A stretch of 16,005 bases of DNA from CADEFF01 sp964569315. Lineage in GTDB: Bacteria > Pseudomonadota > Alphaproteobacteria > Dongiales > Dongiaceae. Location of the stretch: contig CAZMUZ010000089.1 in the NCBI GenBank assembly GCA_964569315.1, positions 1 through 16,005 of the forward strand, in the 5' to 3' direction. Below are positions 1 to 7,191 of this stretch, in pieces (position 1 is the stretch's first letter; each line of letters opens with the position of its first letter). The position numbers were made by a program, and so were the translations under genes. The notes beneath the pieces are model-generated. The model was not told the origin of the DNA, ran no database searches, and was given only the letters and a program-made list of their open reading frames with translations.

Positions 1-727
1 CTTCGCGGGGCAGCCCGATGATCTCGACATTGATGAGCGTGCCGGGCGGCAGCGCCCCCTCGCCGCCGGCCGAGCTGCTGGCGGTGATCCGGCCCGGGCC
101 TTCATTGCCCTCGGCGGGGGCTGTCGCCGCTTCCGCCGTCGGGGCTGTCGGCGCAGCCCTTGCGGTGTCGGTCGGGTTGACTGCGAGGTCGGCCGTCGGC
201 GTCTGGGTCAGCGCGCCATGCGGAGCGCTGTCCGGGCTTGCGGCCGCCGCATCCAGCAGCGTCAGGGTCTGCAGGAGCTGCGCCCGGCACTCGGCGCTGC
301 CCGCCTGGCCGGTCTCGGGAAACTGCGCGAGCCAGCAATCGTAATTCACCTGGGCGCGGGCGGCGAGCAGCGGTTCGCGCGTCGCAACGCCCCTTTCCAG
401 CAGTGTCGCCAGGCGATGGCGGAGCGCCAGCGCCTCGTCGATCATCGCCGCCGGCAGGCTGTCGGAAGGCTGCTCCGGCGCCACGGCCGCGCCTGCGGCG
501 GCCATCTCCGCCTTGCCGACGAAGCGGGCCTCGCTTTCGGGCGCCGCGGCGAAGGAGCCGGCATAGACCGCGAGCTCGGTATAGCCGCGCTCGAGATAGA
601 AACCGAATGCGGTCGGCGTTTCCACGGCCTCGCTGCCGCCCGCCATCAAGACGAGCGCGACGAGGATTGCGGCGCCGGATGTCGCGCGGCGCGGCCGGAC
701 GGAACGGGCGGGTGCAGGACGATCCAT
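1..727 (-). CDS. Exported protein, OmpA-family-like N-terminal region (partial, runs off window)
   Basis: An open frame on the minus strand starts at an ATG at 727 and reaches base 1 without a stop, giving 242 visible residues. The N-terminus has an Arg-rich n-region followed by a hydrophobic stretch (about residues 18-30) ending near GGSEA, which reads as a signal peptide or membrane anchor. A YDCW motif (residues 129-132) with a second Cys at 147 recalls the N-terminal region of many alphaproteobacterial OmpA-family outer-membrane proteins (recalled similarity, not searched). Residues about 155-225 are low-complexity Ala/Thr/Pro/Gly, probably a periplasmic linker. The C-terminal domain, where an OmpA peptidoglycan-binding module would lie, is outside the window. 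An in-frame ATG at 766 is an alternative start adding 13 residues; 727 was chosen because it puts the basic residues directly before the hydrophobic core. The coding frame is fairly certain, the family only moderately so. Confidence 0.6.
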   Translation of the reverse strand, partial: MDRPAPARSVRPRRATSGAAILVALVLMAGGSEAVETPTAFGFYLERGYTELAVYAGSFAAAPESEARFVGKAEMAAAGAAVAPEQPSDSLPAAMIDEALALRHRLATLLERGVATREPLLAARAQVNYDCWLAQFPETGQAGSAECRAQLLQTLTLLDAAAASPDSAPHGALTQTPTADLAVNPTDTARAAPTAPTAEAATAPAEGNEGPGRITASSSAGGEGALPPGTLINVEIIGLPRE

Positions 728-982
728 GGCGGTCTTCCCGGTTGAGGCTGCTGGGCTTCCTGCCATCGGGTGCCCGGTCGGTCGGAAATCCCGACTCGGG
801 GCAGGCTTCATCCCTCACGGAAGAGTCGGCGAGTCCGCTTGTCAATGGCGGCATCCCGAGTCGCGACCCTGTTCGACGCCTCTTTCATCGTCGATGCGCC
901 TTGCCATCGCCTTGCGCGCACCGGAAAGTGGCGCCGCCGCGCGTGCACCCGTCGGGAAAGCCGCGGCGGCGAGGGGACGGCA
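728..982. other. Divergent intergenic region between the exported-protein gene and the M20 operon
   Basis: These 255 bp separate two divergently transcribed genes and should hold both promoters. A perfect TTGACA hexamer reads on the minus strand (bases 845 down to 840), but no good -10 box lies 16-18 bp downstream of it, so it is only a weak promoter candidate for the exported-protein gene. No clear sigma70 pair was found for the M20 operon. Open frames crossing this stretch look like GC-driven shadows, and no credible small gene was recognised. Confidence 0.4.
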
Positions 983-2242
983 ATGGCGGGAAGCGCGACG
1001 GACAGGCAGCAGATCCTCGACTGGATCGAGACGGACCGGAACGAGCTGGTGCGGTTCCTGAGCCGCTTCGTGCAGGCGCGCTCGCCGAGCCCGCCGGGCG
1101 ATACGCGCAAGGCCGCTCGCCATGTCGCGACCTTTCTCAAGGCCAACCGGCTGCCGCACAAGATCGTGGCGCCGCAGAAGACCATGCCGAACGTCGTGGG
1201 CAGTTTCGCCGGCGCGAAGCCCGGCCGGCATCTAGTGCTGAACGGCCATCTCGACGTGTTCCCCGCCGACGAGGGCGACAGCCGCTGGCCGCATCGGCCC
1301 TGGAGCGGCGCCGTCGCCGACGGCAAGGTCTGGGGCCGCGGCTCGGTGGACATGAAATGCGGCGTGACCGCGCTCGTCTGGACCTATCGCTATTTGCACC
1401 GGCTGCGGAAGAACCTGAAAGGGCGGCTCAGCCTCACGGCCGTCTCCGACGAGGAAACCTTCGGTCCCTGGGGCGCCGACTATCTGCTGGAACGCCATCC
1501 CGAGCTTCGCGGCGATTGCTGCCTCAGCGCCGAGCCTTCCACGCCGAGCGCGATCCGGTTCGGCGAGAAGGGCGTGCTCTGGCTCGAATTCGCGATCGTC
1601 ACGGACGGCGCCGATGGCGGCTATGTGCATCGCTCCGAAAGCGCCTCGAAGCTCGCCATGGCGCTCGCCCGCGACCTCGAGGCCGTGACGCGCCTCCGGC
1701 CGAAGCTGCCGGCGAAGCTCGCCGCCGTGCTCAAGCGCAACGCCGCGGCGATCGATGCGGCGCAGGGCAAGGGCGCCGCCCGGATCGCGGGGCAGGTGAC
1801 GCTCAATATCGGCTTCGTCCATTCCGGTGCCGCGATCAACATCCTGCCCGGCGATGCGCGGCTCGGCGTCGATATCCGCCTGCCGCCCGGCATCGGCAGG
1901 GCAGAGATCCTGGAGGCGATCCATCGCATCCTCGCCCGCCATCCGCAGGCCTCGATGCGCGAGGTCAAATACAACCCGCCCTCCTGGAGCGATCCTGAGG
2001 GCGAGATGCTGCGGCTCATCCAGGCGAATGTCGGCGCGCTCGGCGGCGAGACGCCGAAGGCCATTCTCGGCGTCGGCGGCACCGACACGCGGCTCTGGCG
2101 CTATCGCAAGGTGCCGGCCTATGTCTACGGCCCGCCGCCGATCGGACTCGGCTCGCACAGCGAGCATGTGCGGATCGAGACCTTCCTCCATGTGGTGCGC
2201 ACCCACGCCCTCTCGGCCTACGATTATCTGAGCCGCGGCTGA
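983..2242 (+). CDS. M20-family metallohydrolase, copy 1 (lid His replaced by Asp)
   Basis: A 419-residue M20 (ArgE/DapE/carboxypeptidase-type) hydrolase; the family cleaves amide bonds of N-acyl amino acids or short peptides with one or two Zn ions in the cytoplasm. Visible ligands are H89 and D91 in the GHLDVFP motif, D123 in DMKCG, general base and ligand E157/E158 in SDEE, and E184 in AEP. The lid/dimer domain spans about residues 195-320. Position 211 is Asp (GADGGYVH), where copy 2 has His. The usual C-terminal metal His four residues before the conserved Glu is absent (G390 instead); H392 and H395 flank E394. The ATG at 983 was chosen over the upstream in-frame ATG at 770 because a GAGGGG ribosome site precedes it and it gives exactly the length of copy 2. 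It is the first gene of the five-gene run. The fold is certain; substrate and activity are unknown. Confidence 0.9.
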   Translation: MAGSATDRQQILDWIETDRNELVRFLSRFVQARSPSPPGDTRKAARHVATFLKANRLPHKIVAPQKTMPNVVGSFAGAKPGRHLVLNGHLDVFPADEGDSRWPHRPWSGAVADGKVWGRGSVDMKCGVTALVWTYRYLHRLRKNLKGRLSLTAVSDEETFGPWGADYLLERHPELRGDCCLSAEPSTPSAIRFGEKGVLWLEFAIVTDGADGGYVHRSESASKLAMALARDLEAVTRLRPKLPAKLAAVLKRNAAAIDAAQGKGAARIAGQVTLNIGFVHSGAAINILPGDARLGVDIRLPPGIGRAEILEAIHRILARHPQASMREVKYNPPSWSDPEGEMLRLIQANVGALGGETPKAILGVGGTDTRLWRYRKVPAYVYGPPPIGLGSHSEHVRIETFLHVVRTHALSAYDYLSRG

Positions 2243-2361
2243 GGGCTGCGGGCCTCTCATGTCATGCCCCGACGCCCTTGCAAAGCGCGGGGCGAGGCGG
2301 GAGAGTGGCGGCGCTTTTGAACATGGGCTGGCCGTCCGGCGGGCCCCGGGGGAGAGACCAG

Positions 2362-3621
2362 ATGGCCACGATGAACGACGACAAGAAGCAGATCCTCGCC
2401 TGGATCGACGAAGACCGCGATCAGCTCGTGAAGTTCCTTTCGCGATTCGTGGCCGCAAAATCCCCGAACCCGCCCGGCGACACGCGCAAGGCGGCGAAGC
2501 ACATCACCGACTTCCTCAAGAAGAACAAGCTGCCGCACAAGCTGGTGGCGCCGCAGAAGACCATGCCGAACGTCGTCGGCACCTACAAGATGTCCCAACC
2601 CGGCAAGCATCTGGTGCTGAACGGCCATATCGACTGCTTCCCGGTCGACGATGCGGACAAGCGCTGGACGCATGGCGCCTGGAGCGGCGAGATCGCCGAC
2701 GGCAAGGTCTGGGGCCGCGGCGTCGCCGACATGAAATGCGGCACCACCGCCTCGATCATGACCTACCGCTACATCCATCGCCTGAAGAAGAAGCTGAAGG
2801 GCCGGATCACCCTTACCGCCGTCTCGGACGAGGAGACCTTCGGCCCCTGGGGTGCCCGCTATCTCATGGAGCATCACCCCGAGGTGCATGGCGATTGCTG
2901 CCTCAATGGCGAGCCCTCGAGCCCCTATTCGGTGCGGTTCGGCGAGAAGGGTCCGCTCTGGATCGAGTTCACCGTGACGACGAAGGGCGCTCACGGCGCC
3001 TATACGCACCTGACCGAGAGCGCCTCGAAGCTCGCCATGGCGCTCGCCCGGGATCTGGAGGCGGTGACCGCGATCGAGGCGAAGCTGCCGGACAATGTGC
3101 GCCAGGTGCTGCAGCGCACGGCGGCCACCATCGACAAGGCGCAAGGTCAGGGCGCCTCCAAGATCATCGACAAGGTGACGCTCAATATCGGCGTGGTGAA
3201 TGCGGGCCTGAAGGTCAACATCGTGCCGGGCGTCGCCAGGATCGAGGCCGACATCCGCCTGCCGCCCGGCGTCGAGAAGCCGGAGGTGATGGCCATCGTC
3301 AACAAGGTGCTGGCGAAGCATCCGTACGCGACGATGAAGGAGATCAACTTCAACCCGCCCTCCTGGTGCGATCCGGGCGGCGAGATGATGGGCCATGTCC
3401 AGGCCAATGTGCGGGAGCTCAAGGGCTTCGAGCCCGAGCCCATCGTCAGCCTCGGCGGCACCGACGCGCGGCTGTGGCGCTACATCAACATTCCGGCTTA
3501 CGTGTACGGGCCGCCGCCGATCGGCATGGGCTCCTACGACGAGCATGTCGAGATCGAGACCTTCCTTCACATCGTCCGCACCCACGCGCTCTCGGCCTAC
3601 GACTATCTGAGCCGGGCGTAA
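2362..3621 (+). CDS. M20-family metallohydrolase, copy 2
   Basis: A second 419-residue M20 hydrolase that aligns with copy 1 without gaps from end to end, including stretches of about 30 identical bases, so the pair arose by tandem duplication. Metal and catalytic positions are H89, D91, D123, E157, E158 and E184. Unlike copy 1 it keeps H211 in the GAHGAYTH motif, matching the GHVAYPH lid motif of DapE, whose His reaches the active site of the partner subunit. The C-terminal motif is SYDEHV (391-396), without a His at the usual ligand position; H395 may substitute (inference). The ATG at 2362 has a GGAGAG ribosome site 6 bp upstream; the in-frame ATG at 2278 lacks one. The 119 bp between the copies shows no obvious terminator, so co-transcription is likely. 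Family relatives act on N-acyl amino acids or peptides; the substrate here is not known. Confidence 0.93.
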   Translation: MATMNDDKKQILAWIDEDRDQLVKFLSRFVAAKSPNPPGDTRKAAKHITDFLKKNKLPHKLVAPQKTMPNVVGTYKMSQPGKHLVLNGHIDCFPVDDADKRWTHGAWSGEIADGKVWGRGVADMKCGTTASIMTYRYIHRLKKKLKGRITLTAVSDEETFGPWGARYLMEHHPEVHGDCCLNGEPSSPYSVRFGEKGPLWIEFTVTTKGAHGAYTHLTESASKLAMALARDLEAVTAIEAKLPDNVRQVLQRTAATIDKAQGQGASKIIDKVTLNIGVVNAGLKVNIVPGVARIEADIRLPPGVEKPEVMAIVNKVLAKHPYATMKEINFNPPSWCDPGGEMMGHVQANVRELKGFEPEPIVSLGGTDARLWRYINIPAYVYGPPPIGMGSYDEHVEIETFLHIVRTHALSAYDYLSRA

Positions 3622-3645
3622 GGACGGGCGGGCCGGAGGCGGGAC

Positions 3646-5097
3646 ATGCGGCTCGACGCGGTCGCTCTCGGCAGCGTCGAGGATCTCGCCACCGGCCGTC
3701 GCCTGGGCGGGGCAGCGCTCGTCGCCGAGCTTCGCCGCCGTGCCGGTCTCCTCGCAAAGGCGGGATTGAAGCCCGGCGATGCGGTGCTGATCGCCCATGG
3801 CGGCACGCCGGATTTCTTCGCCGACCTCTTCGCGGTCTGGCAGGCGGGCGGCGTCGCCGCCTGCCTCAACCCGGCGCTGACCCGCGCCGAGCTCGACGTG
3901 CTGATCCAGTTCCTGAAGCCGGCCATGCTGCTGGCCGCGACGGGCTTCGCTCATGCCGAGGGCCTCGGCATCCCGGTGCTGACGCTCGCCGGCGAACGCG
4001 GCGAGGCGGAACCGCCGCAGGAAACCGGCCGCACGCTCGACGACACGGCGCTGCTGCTCTTCACCTCCGGCACCACGGGTGCGCCCAAGGCGGTGGCGCA
4101 TAGCTTTCGCTCGCTCCTCGCGCGGCTCGCCCTCAATCGCAGCATCATCGGCGAGGCCGATCTCGCCCGCACGCTTTGCCTGTTGCCGACCCATTTCGGC
4201 CATGGGCTGATCGGCAATTGCCTGACGCCGCTCTTCGCCGGCGCGGACCTCCTGCTCAATTGCGGCGGCGGCATCGACGCGGCGGCGAAACTCGGCCGCG
4301 TGGTCGAGGAGCGGCACATCACCTTCATGAGCTCGGTGCCGAGCTTCTGGAAGATCGCCCTCAAGGCGGGGAAGCCCCCGCGCGACGCCGCACTCCGCCG
4401 CATCCATGTCGGGTCGGCGCCGCTCGGGGCCGCACTCTGGCGCGAGGTGATCGGCTGGAGCGGTTGCGATAACGTGGTGAACATGTACGGCATCACCGAG
4501 ACCGCGAACTGGATCGCCGGCGCCTCGGCCCGCGACGCGCCGCCGGAGGACGGGCTCGTCGGCCGGATGTGGGGCGGGCAGGCCGCGGTGCTGACGCCGC
4601 AGGGCATGGCGGCAACGGGCGAGGGCGAGCTCTTGCTGCAGAGCCCGAGCCTGATGCAGGGGTATCTGCATCGCCCGGATCTCACGCGGCCGGTGTTGCG
4701 CGACGGCTGGTTCCACAGCGGCGATATCGGCCGCATCGATCCGGACGGCACGCTGCGCCTGCTCGGCCGGCAGAAGGAGGAGATCAACCGCGCCGGCATG
4801 AAGGTCAACCCGGCCGAGATCGATCTCCTGCTCGAGCGTCATCCCGAGGTCGCGGAGGCCTGCTGCTTCGCGCTCGCCGACGAGGTGAGCGGCGAGCTGG
4901 TGGCGGCGGCGGTGCGGCTCGTCGAGGGGAGCGTCGCCACGGGGCCGCAGCTCCGGCGCTGGTGCCTCGAACGGGCGCGGCGCGACATCGTGCCGGAGCG
5001 ATGGTTCCTGCTGCCGGATATCCCGAGGACCGACCGGGGCAAGGTGAGCCGCGCCGCGGTGCGCGACCGCTGCCTCGCGACCGAGGCGAAGCGATGA
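3646..5097 (+). CDS. ANL-superfamily adenylate-forming ligase (acyl-CoA synthetase-like, probable ACP-loading)
   Basis: A 483-residue AMP-forming ligase that activates a carboxylic acid as acyl-AMP and transfers it to a thiol. Core motifs are complete: the P-loop TSGTTGAPK (140-148), YGITE (291-295), the SGD motif (358-360) followed by GRIDPDG, the hinge GRQKEEINRAGMKV (374-387) and the A10 lysine K466 in RTDRGK. The N-terminal part is shorter than in long-chain fatty-acid ligases, and the substrate specificity is not readable. The ATG at 3646 lies 24 bp after the M20 stop, with GGAGG about 10 bp upstream. Its TGA overlaps the GNAT ATG. Because a free ACP is encoded two genes downstream in a coupled arrangement, the natural thiol acceptor is more likely the ACP phosphopantetheine than CoA, but this is inferred from context. 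A plain acyl-CoA synthetase remains possible. Confidence 0.9.
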   Translation: MRLDAVALGSVEDLATGRRLGGAALVAELRRRAGLLAKAGLKPGDAVLIAHGGTPDFFADLFAVWQAGGVAACLNPALTRAELDVLIQFLKPAMLLAATGFAHAEGLGIPVLTLAGERGEAEPPQETGRTLDDTALLLFTSGTTGAPKAVAHSFRSLLARLALNRSIIGEADLARTLCLLPTHFGHGLIGNCLTPLFAGADLLLNCGGGIDAAAKLGRVVEERHITFMSSVPSFWKIALKAGKPPRDAALRRIHVGSAPLGAALWREVIGWSGCDNVVNMYGITETANWIAGASARDAPPEDGLVGRMWGGQAAVLTPQGMAATGEGELLLQSPSLMQGYLHRPDLTRPVLRDGWFHSGDIGRIDPDGTLRLLGRQKEEINRAGMKVNPAEIDLLLERHPEVAEACCFALADEVSGELVAAAVRLVEGSVATGPQLRRWCLERARRDIVPERWFLLPDIPRTDRGKVSRAAVRDRCLATEAKR

Positions 5098-5693
5098 ACG
5101 CGCCCTGGAAACCCGGCCAGCCGCTGGCGCTCGACACGCCGCGCTACAAGCTGCGCTCGATGCTGCCGGAGGACGTGAACGAGGATTATTTCGCCTGGTT
5201 GCGGGACGAGGAGATCATGGCCGGCGTCAACAGCGCTCCCAAGGCCATGACGATGGACGACATCCGCAAATATGTCGGCAAATTCAACAACCGCAGCTCC
5301 TTCCATCTCGGCATCTTCCGCAAGGCGGACGACCGGCTGATCGGCTTCTACTCGGTCTATGTCGATCGGCCCCATGCGCTCGCCAGCACCAACGTGGTGG
5401 TCGGCGAGAAGCAGTGCTGGGGGAAGGGCGTGGTGCTGGAGACGCGGGCTGCGATCATCGACTTCCTGTTCGACCGGCTGCGGGTGGCGAAGATCTGGGG
5501 CAGCCCGATGGCCCGCAACATCCCCTCGGTCTTCAATTACAAGGCCCAGGGCTTCGCCTGCGAGGCCGTGCTGAAGCGCCACCGCGTCGGGCCGGACGGC
5601 GTCCGCGCCGATCAGTTCATGTTCGCGCTCTTCCCCGAGCAATGGCGGGCGGCGAAGGCGCGCCAGGCCGCCAGGGAGCGGAAGCCCGCATGA
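5094..5693 (+). CDS. GNAT-family N-acyltransferase (RimJ/RimL/PseH type)
   Basis: A 199-residue GNAT transferase. The N-terminal YFAWLRDEEI pattern (residues 32-41) is like the Y-x2-WL-x-D-x2-V/I start seen in GNATs of surface-sugar and antibiotic-modification pathways. The acyl-donor pyrophosphate loop is QCWGKGVV (107-114), followed by the motif A helix, and N132 with the later GF (153-154) matches motif B. Such enzymes move an acyl group from CoA, or sometimes from an ACP, to a primary amine. The ATG at 5094 overlaps the ligase TGA as ATGA and the stop overlaps the ACP start in the same way, so the three are probably translated together in fixed ratio. The longer open frame reaching upstream is a shadow of the ligase. 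The acceptor is unknown; a ribosomal-protein acetyltransferase role is unlikely given the neighbours. Confidence 0.88.
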   Translation: MNAPWKPGQPLALDTPRYKLRSMLPEDVNEDYFAWLRDEEIMAGVNSAPKAMTMDDIRKYVGKFNNRSSFHLGIFRKADDRLIGFYSVYVDRPHALASTNVVVGEKQCWGKGVVLETRAAIIDFLFDRLRVAKIWGSPMARNIPSVFNYKAQGFACEAVLKRHRVGPDGVRADQFMFALFPEQWRAAKARQAARERKPA

Positions 5694-5920
5694 GCGGCAC
5701 CGCGGAACGGGCCCGCGCGCTGCTGGCCGGCGCGCTCGAGACGGAGCCGGCGGCGCTCGGGGCCGATGCCTCCATCGCGACGCTCGAAGCCTGGGACAGC
5801 CTCGCCCATATGCGGCTCATCGAGGCCCTGGAGCAGGCGCTCGGGAAGCCGCTGCCGCCCGAGACGATCGTCGAGATCGGCTCGCTCGCCGACGTGACGA
5901 AGATCCTCGAATCGGCCTGA
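5690..5920 (+). CDS. Stand-alone acyl carrier protein
   Basis: A 76-residue carrier protein. The phosphopantetheine attachment motif is WDSLAHMRLI (35-44) with Ser37 as the modified residue, followed by the typical helix II and a C-terminal IVEIGSLADV helix. Length and acidic character fit a type II ACP. It is not the fatty-acid AcpP, which has a DSLD-type motif and normally lies between fabG and fabF; the WDSLAH form is typical of dedicated carriers in small clusters that also hold an AMP-ligase. The ATG at 5690 overlaps the GNAT stop (ATGA). No dedicated phosphopantetheinyl transferase is in the window, so activation would rely on a housekeeping enzyme. Its role as tether for the acid activated by the upstream ligase is inferred from the operon. 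Longer upstream frames are shadows. Confidence 0.92.
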   Translation: MSGTAERARALLAGALETEPAALGADASIATLEAWDSLAHMRLIEALEQALGKPLPPETIVEIGSLADVTKILESA

Positions 5921-5945
5921 CCGGCCGATCGTCGCGATCAGCCGG
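5921..5945. terminator. Inverted repeat shared by two convergent genes, possible bidirectional terminator
   Basis: An 11-bp stem with one mismatch and a 3-nt loop: left arm 5921-5931, loop TCG, right arm 5935-5945. It starts one base after the ACP stop and contains the stop codon of the EamA gene on the other strand. There is no T-run on either side, so it is not a canonical intrinsic terminator, but its position between convergent operons suggests it limits read-through or protects 3' ends. Confidence 0.4.
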
Positions 5946-6858
5946 GATCGCGGGCAACCGCTTCCTCGACGCGGCTCGGCCGGAACAGCACGATCGCGAT
6001 GGCGACGAACTCCAGCAGCAGGGCCAGCAGCAGATCGGGCCCGAGCGGCTCGCCCAGCAGCAGGTTCGAGCTGCCGACGCCGACGACCGGCATCATCAGG
6101 ATGCTGATCGAGGCGACCTGCGCGGGGAAGGTGCCGATGATCTTGACCCACGCCCACTGGCAGAAGATCAGCGGCATGATCGAGGAATAGGCAAGCGCGA
6201 ACCAGCCGGCGAGGCTGACTGCTGCGGGATCGAACCCGCGGTCGATGAAGACCATGCCGAGGAGCGCCGGCGATCCGCCGAGCAGAAGCTGCCATCCGAC
6301 CAGCACGGTCGCCGGCATGGTCCAGCGGAAATATTTGATGAAGACCGTGCCGACCGCCCAGCCGATCGCGGCGGCGAGCATGGCGAGAATGCCCATCGGA
6401 TGGGCGACGATGTTTCGCCAGTCCGGCAGGATCAGGACGCTCAAGCCCGCAAGGCCGATTGCGAGGCCGACCGCGCGCGCGGGCGTCAGCCGCTCGCCCA
6501 GCAGCGGGATCGCGAGGAGCGTCGCCCAGAGCGGCATGGTGAAGGCGACGATCGAGCCGCGGCTGGCGCTGATCTCGGTGAGCGCCGTCGCCGACATGAT
6601 GTGCCAGAGCGTCACGTTGAAGAAGGCGGTGAGGGCCAGCGGCAGGAACTCGCGGCGGGGAATGGCGAGCGACAGGCCCGCCGCGCGCGCGATGAGCAGC
6701 AGGCCCGAGCCGCCCACCGCGAGGCAGATCGCGCGGTAGCTCCAGACCGGGAACTGCTCGACCGAAATCTTCATGGCGGGCCAGTTGAGGCCCCAGAAGA
6801 GCGTGACGCCGAGCAGCAGCAATATGCCGTTCTGGCGCGAAACGCCGTGCGTGCTCAC
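5938..6858 (-). CDS. EamA/DMT-superfamily transporter
   Basis: A 306-residue inner-membrane protein with about ten hydrophobic segments arranged as two EamA repeats (roughly residues 10-145 and 155-293). Each repeat carries the family's conserved Glu near a membrane end: GERLT at 121-125 and LGEPLG at 268-273. The N-terminal GVTLFWGLNWPAMK pattern is typical of the family. Many members export amino acids or small metabolites; the substrate cannot be told from sequence. Translation starts at a GTG (6858) that overlaps the stop of the upstream DUF1289 gene as GTGA, so the two are translationally coupled and probably belong to the same transcript as the ammonia-lyase gene upstream. A role in exporting an amino acid related to that enzyme is a contextual guess. 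Confidence 0.9.
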   Translation of the reverse strand: MSTHGVSRQNGILLLLGVTLFWGLNWPAMKISVEQFPVWSYRAICLAVGGSGLLLIARAAGLSLAIPRREFLPLALTAFFNVTLWHIMSATALTEISASRGSIVAFTMPLWATLLAIPLLGERLTPARAVGLAIGLAGLSVLILPDWRNIVAHPMGILAMLAAAIGWAVGTVFIKYFRWTMPATVLVGWQLLLGGSPALLGMVFIDRGFDPAAVSLAGWFALAYSSIMPLIFCQWAWVKIIGTFPAQVASISILMMPVVGVGSSNLLLGEPLGPDLLLALLLEFVAIAIVLFRPSRVEEAVARDPG

Positions 6859-7169
6859 GAGGGGTCCGAGCCGCCTTCTTGGTCGTCGCGCGGCCGGTCT
6901 TCGCCGCCATGGCCGCCGGCCACCGCCGGCGGCGTGCCCATCCGGCGCTGCTTCAGCTCGGCCAGCACCTTGTGCCGCTCGGCCGGCGGCATGATCATCC
7001 AGTCGCGGATCTCGTCGATCGAGCGGAAGCAGCCGGCGCAGAGGCCGTTATGATCGTTGATCCTGCAGACCGAGATGCAGGGCGAAGGCGGCCCCTCCGC
7101 CAGCATCTTCAGCCGTTCGGCGCGGCGCCGCTGGCGCTCGAACAGGCGGCGGGTGCGGCGGTCTTCCAT
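6855..7169 (-). CDS. DUF1289-family small Cys4 protein
   Basis: A 104-residue protein with the DUF1289 signature: SPCISVC (29-35), then LCAGC (43-47), giving Cys at 31, 35, 44 and 47, followed by the conserved IDEIRDWMIMPPAER stretch (51-65). The four cysteines probably bind zinc or an iron-sulphur cluster (inference); the family has no settled biochemical role. The N-terminus is strongly basic and the C-terminal 25 residues are a Gly/Asp-rich tail. The ATG at 7169 is preferred; an in-frame ATG at codon 22 would still keep the domain. The gene starts 22 bp after the ammonia-lyase stop and its own stop overlaps the transporter GTG, so it sits in the middle of a three-gene unit. Confidence 0.88.
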   Translation of the reverse strand: MEDRRTRRLFERQRRRAERLKMLAEGPPSPCISVCRINDHNGLCAGCFRSIDEIRDWMIMPPAERHKVLAELKQRRMGTPPAVAGGHGGEDRPRDDQEGGSDPS

Positions 7170-7191
7170 CGGATGATCCCGATGCCTTCGG

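Noticed and set aside
838..846. TTGACA on the minus strand as a firm promoter of the exported-protein gene
   Set aside because: No -10-like hexamer occurs 16-18 bp downstream, so it is kept only as a remark in the intergenic entry.
238..1998. 586-codon plus-strand open frame overlapping the exported-protein gene and M20 copy 1
   Set aside because: It is extremely rich in Arg and Pro, crosses a divergent intergenic region and is out of frame with the convincing M20 motifs.
2242..2258. GAGG/CCTC inverted repeat after M20 copy 1 as a terminator
   Set aside because: The stem is too short and imperfect and has no T-run; the two M20 genes are more likely co-transcribed.
2259..4103. 614-codon plus-strand frame across M20 copy 2 and the ligase
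   Set aside because: It is an out-of-frame shadow of two genes; the M20 and ANL motifs are all in other frames.
2257..4842. 861-codon open frame on the minus strand opposite the M20 and ligase genes
   Set aside because: It lies antisense to three genes with clear family motifs, has an Arg/Ala/Asp-rich composition typical of GC-rich shadow frames and shows no domain signature.
6400..7053. Plus-strand frame of 217 codons opposite the EamA and DUF1289 genes
   Set aside because: It is antisense to coupled genes with clear signatures, and its charged repetitive composition is a codon-bias artefact.
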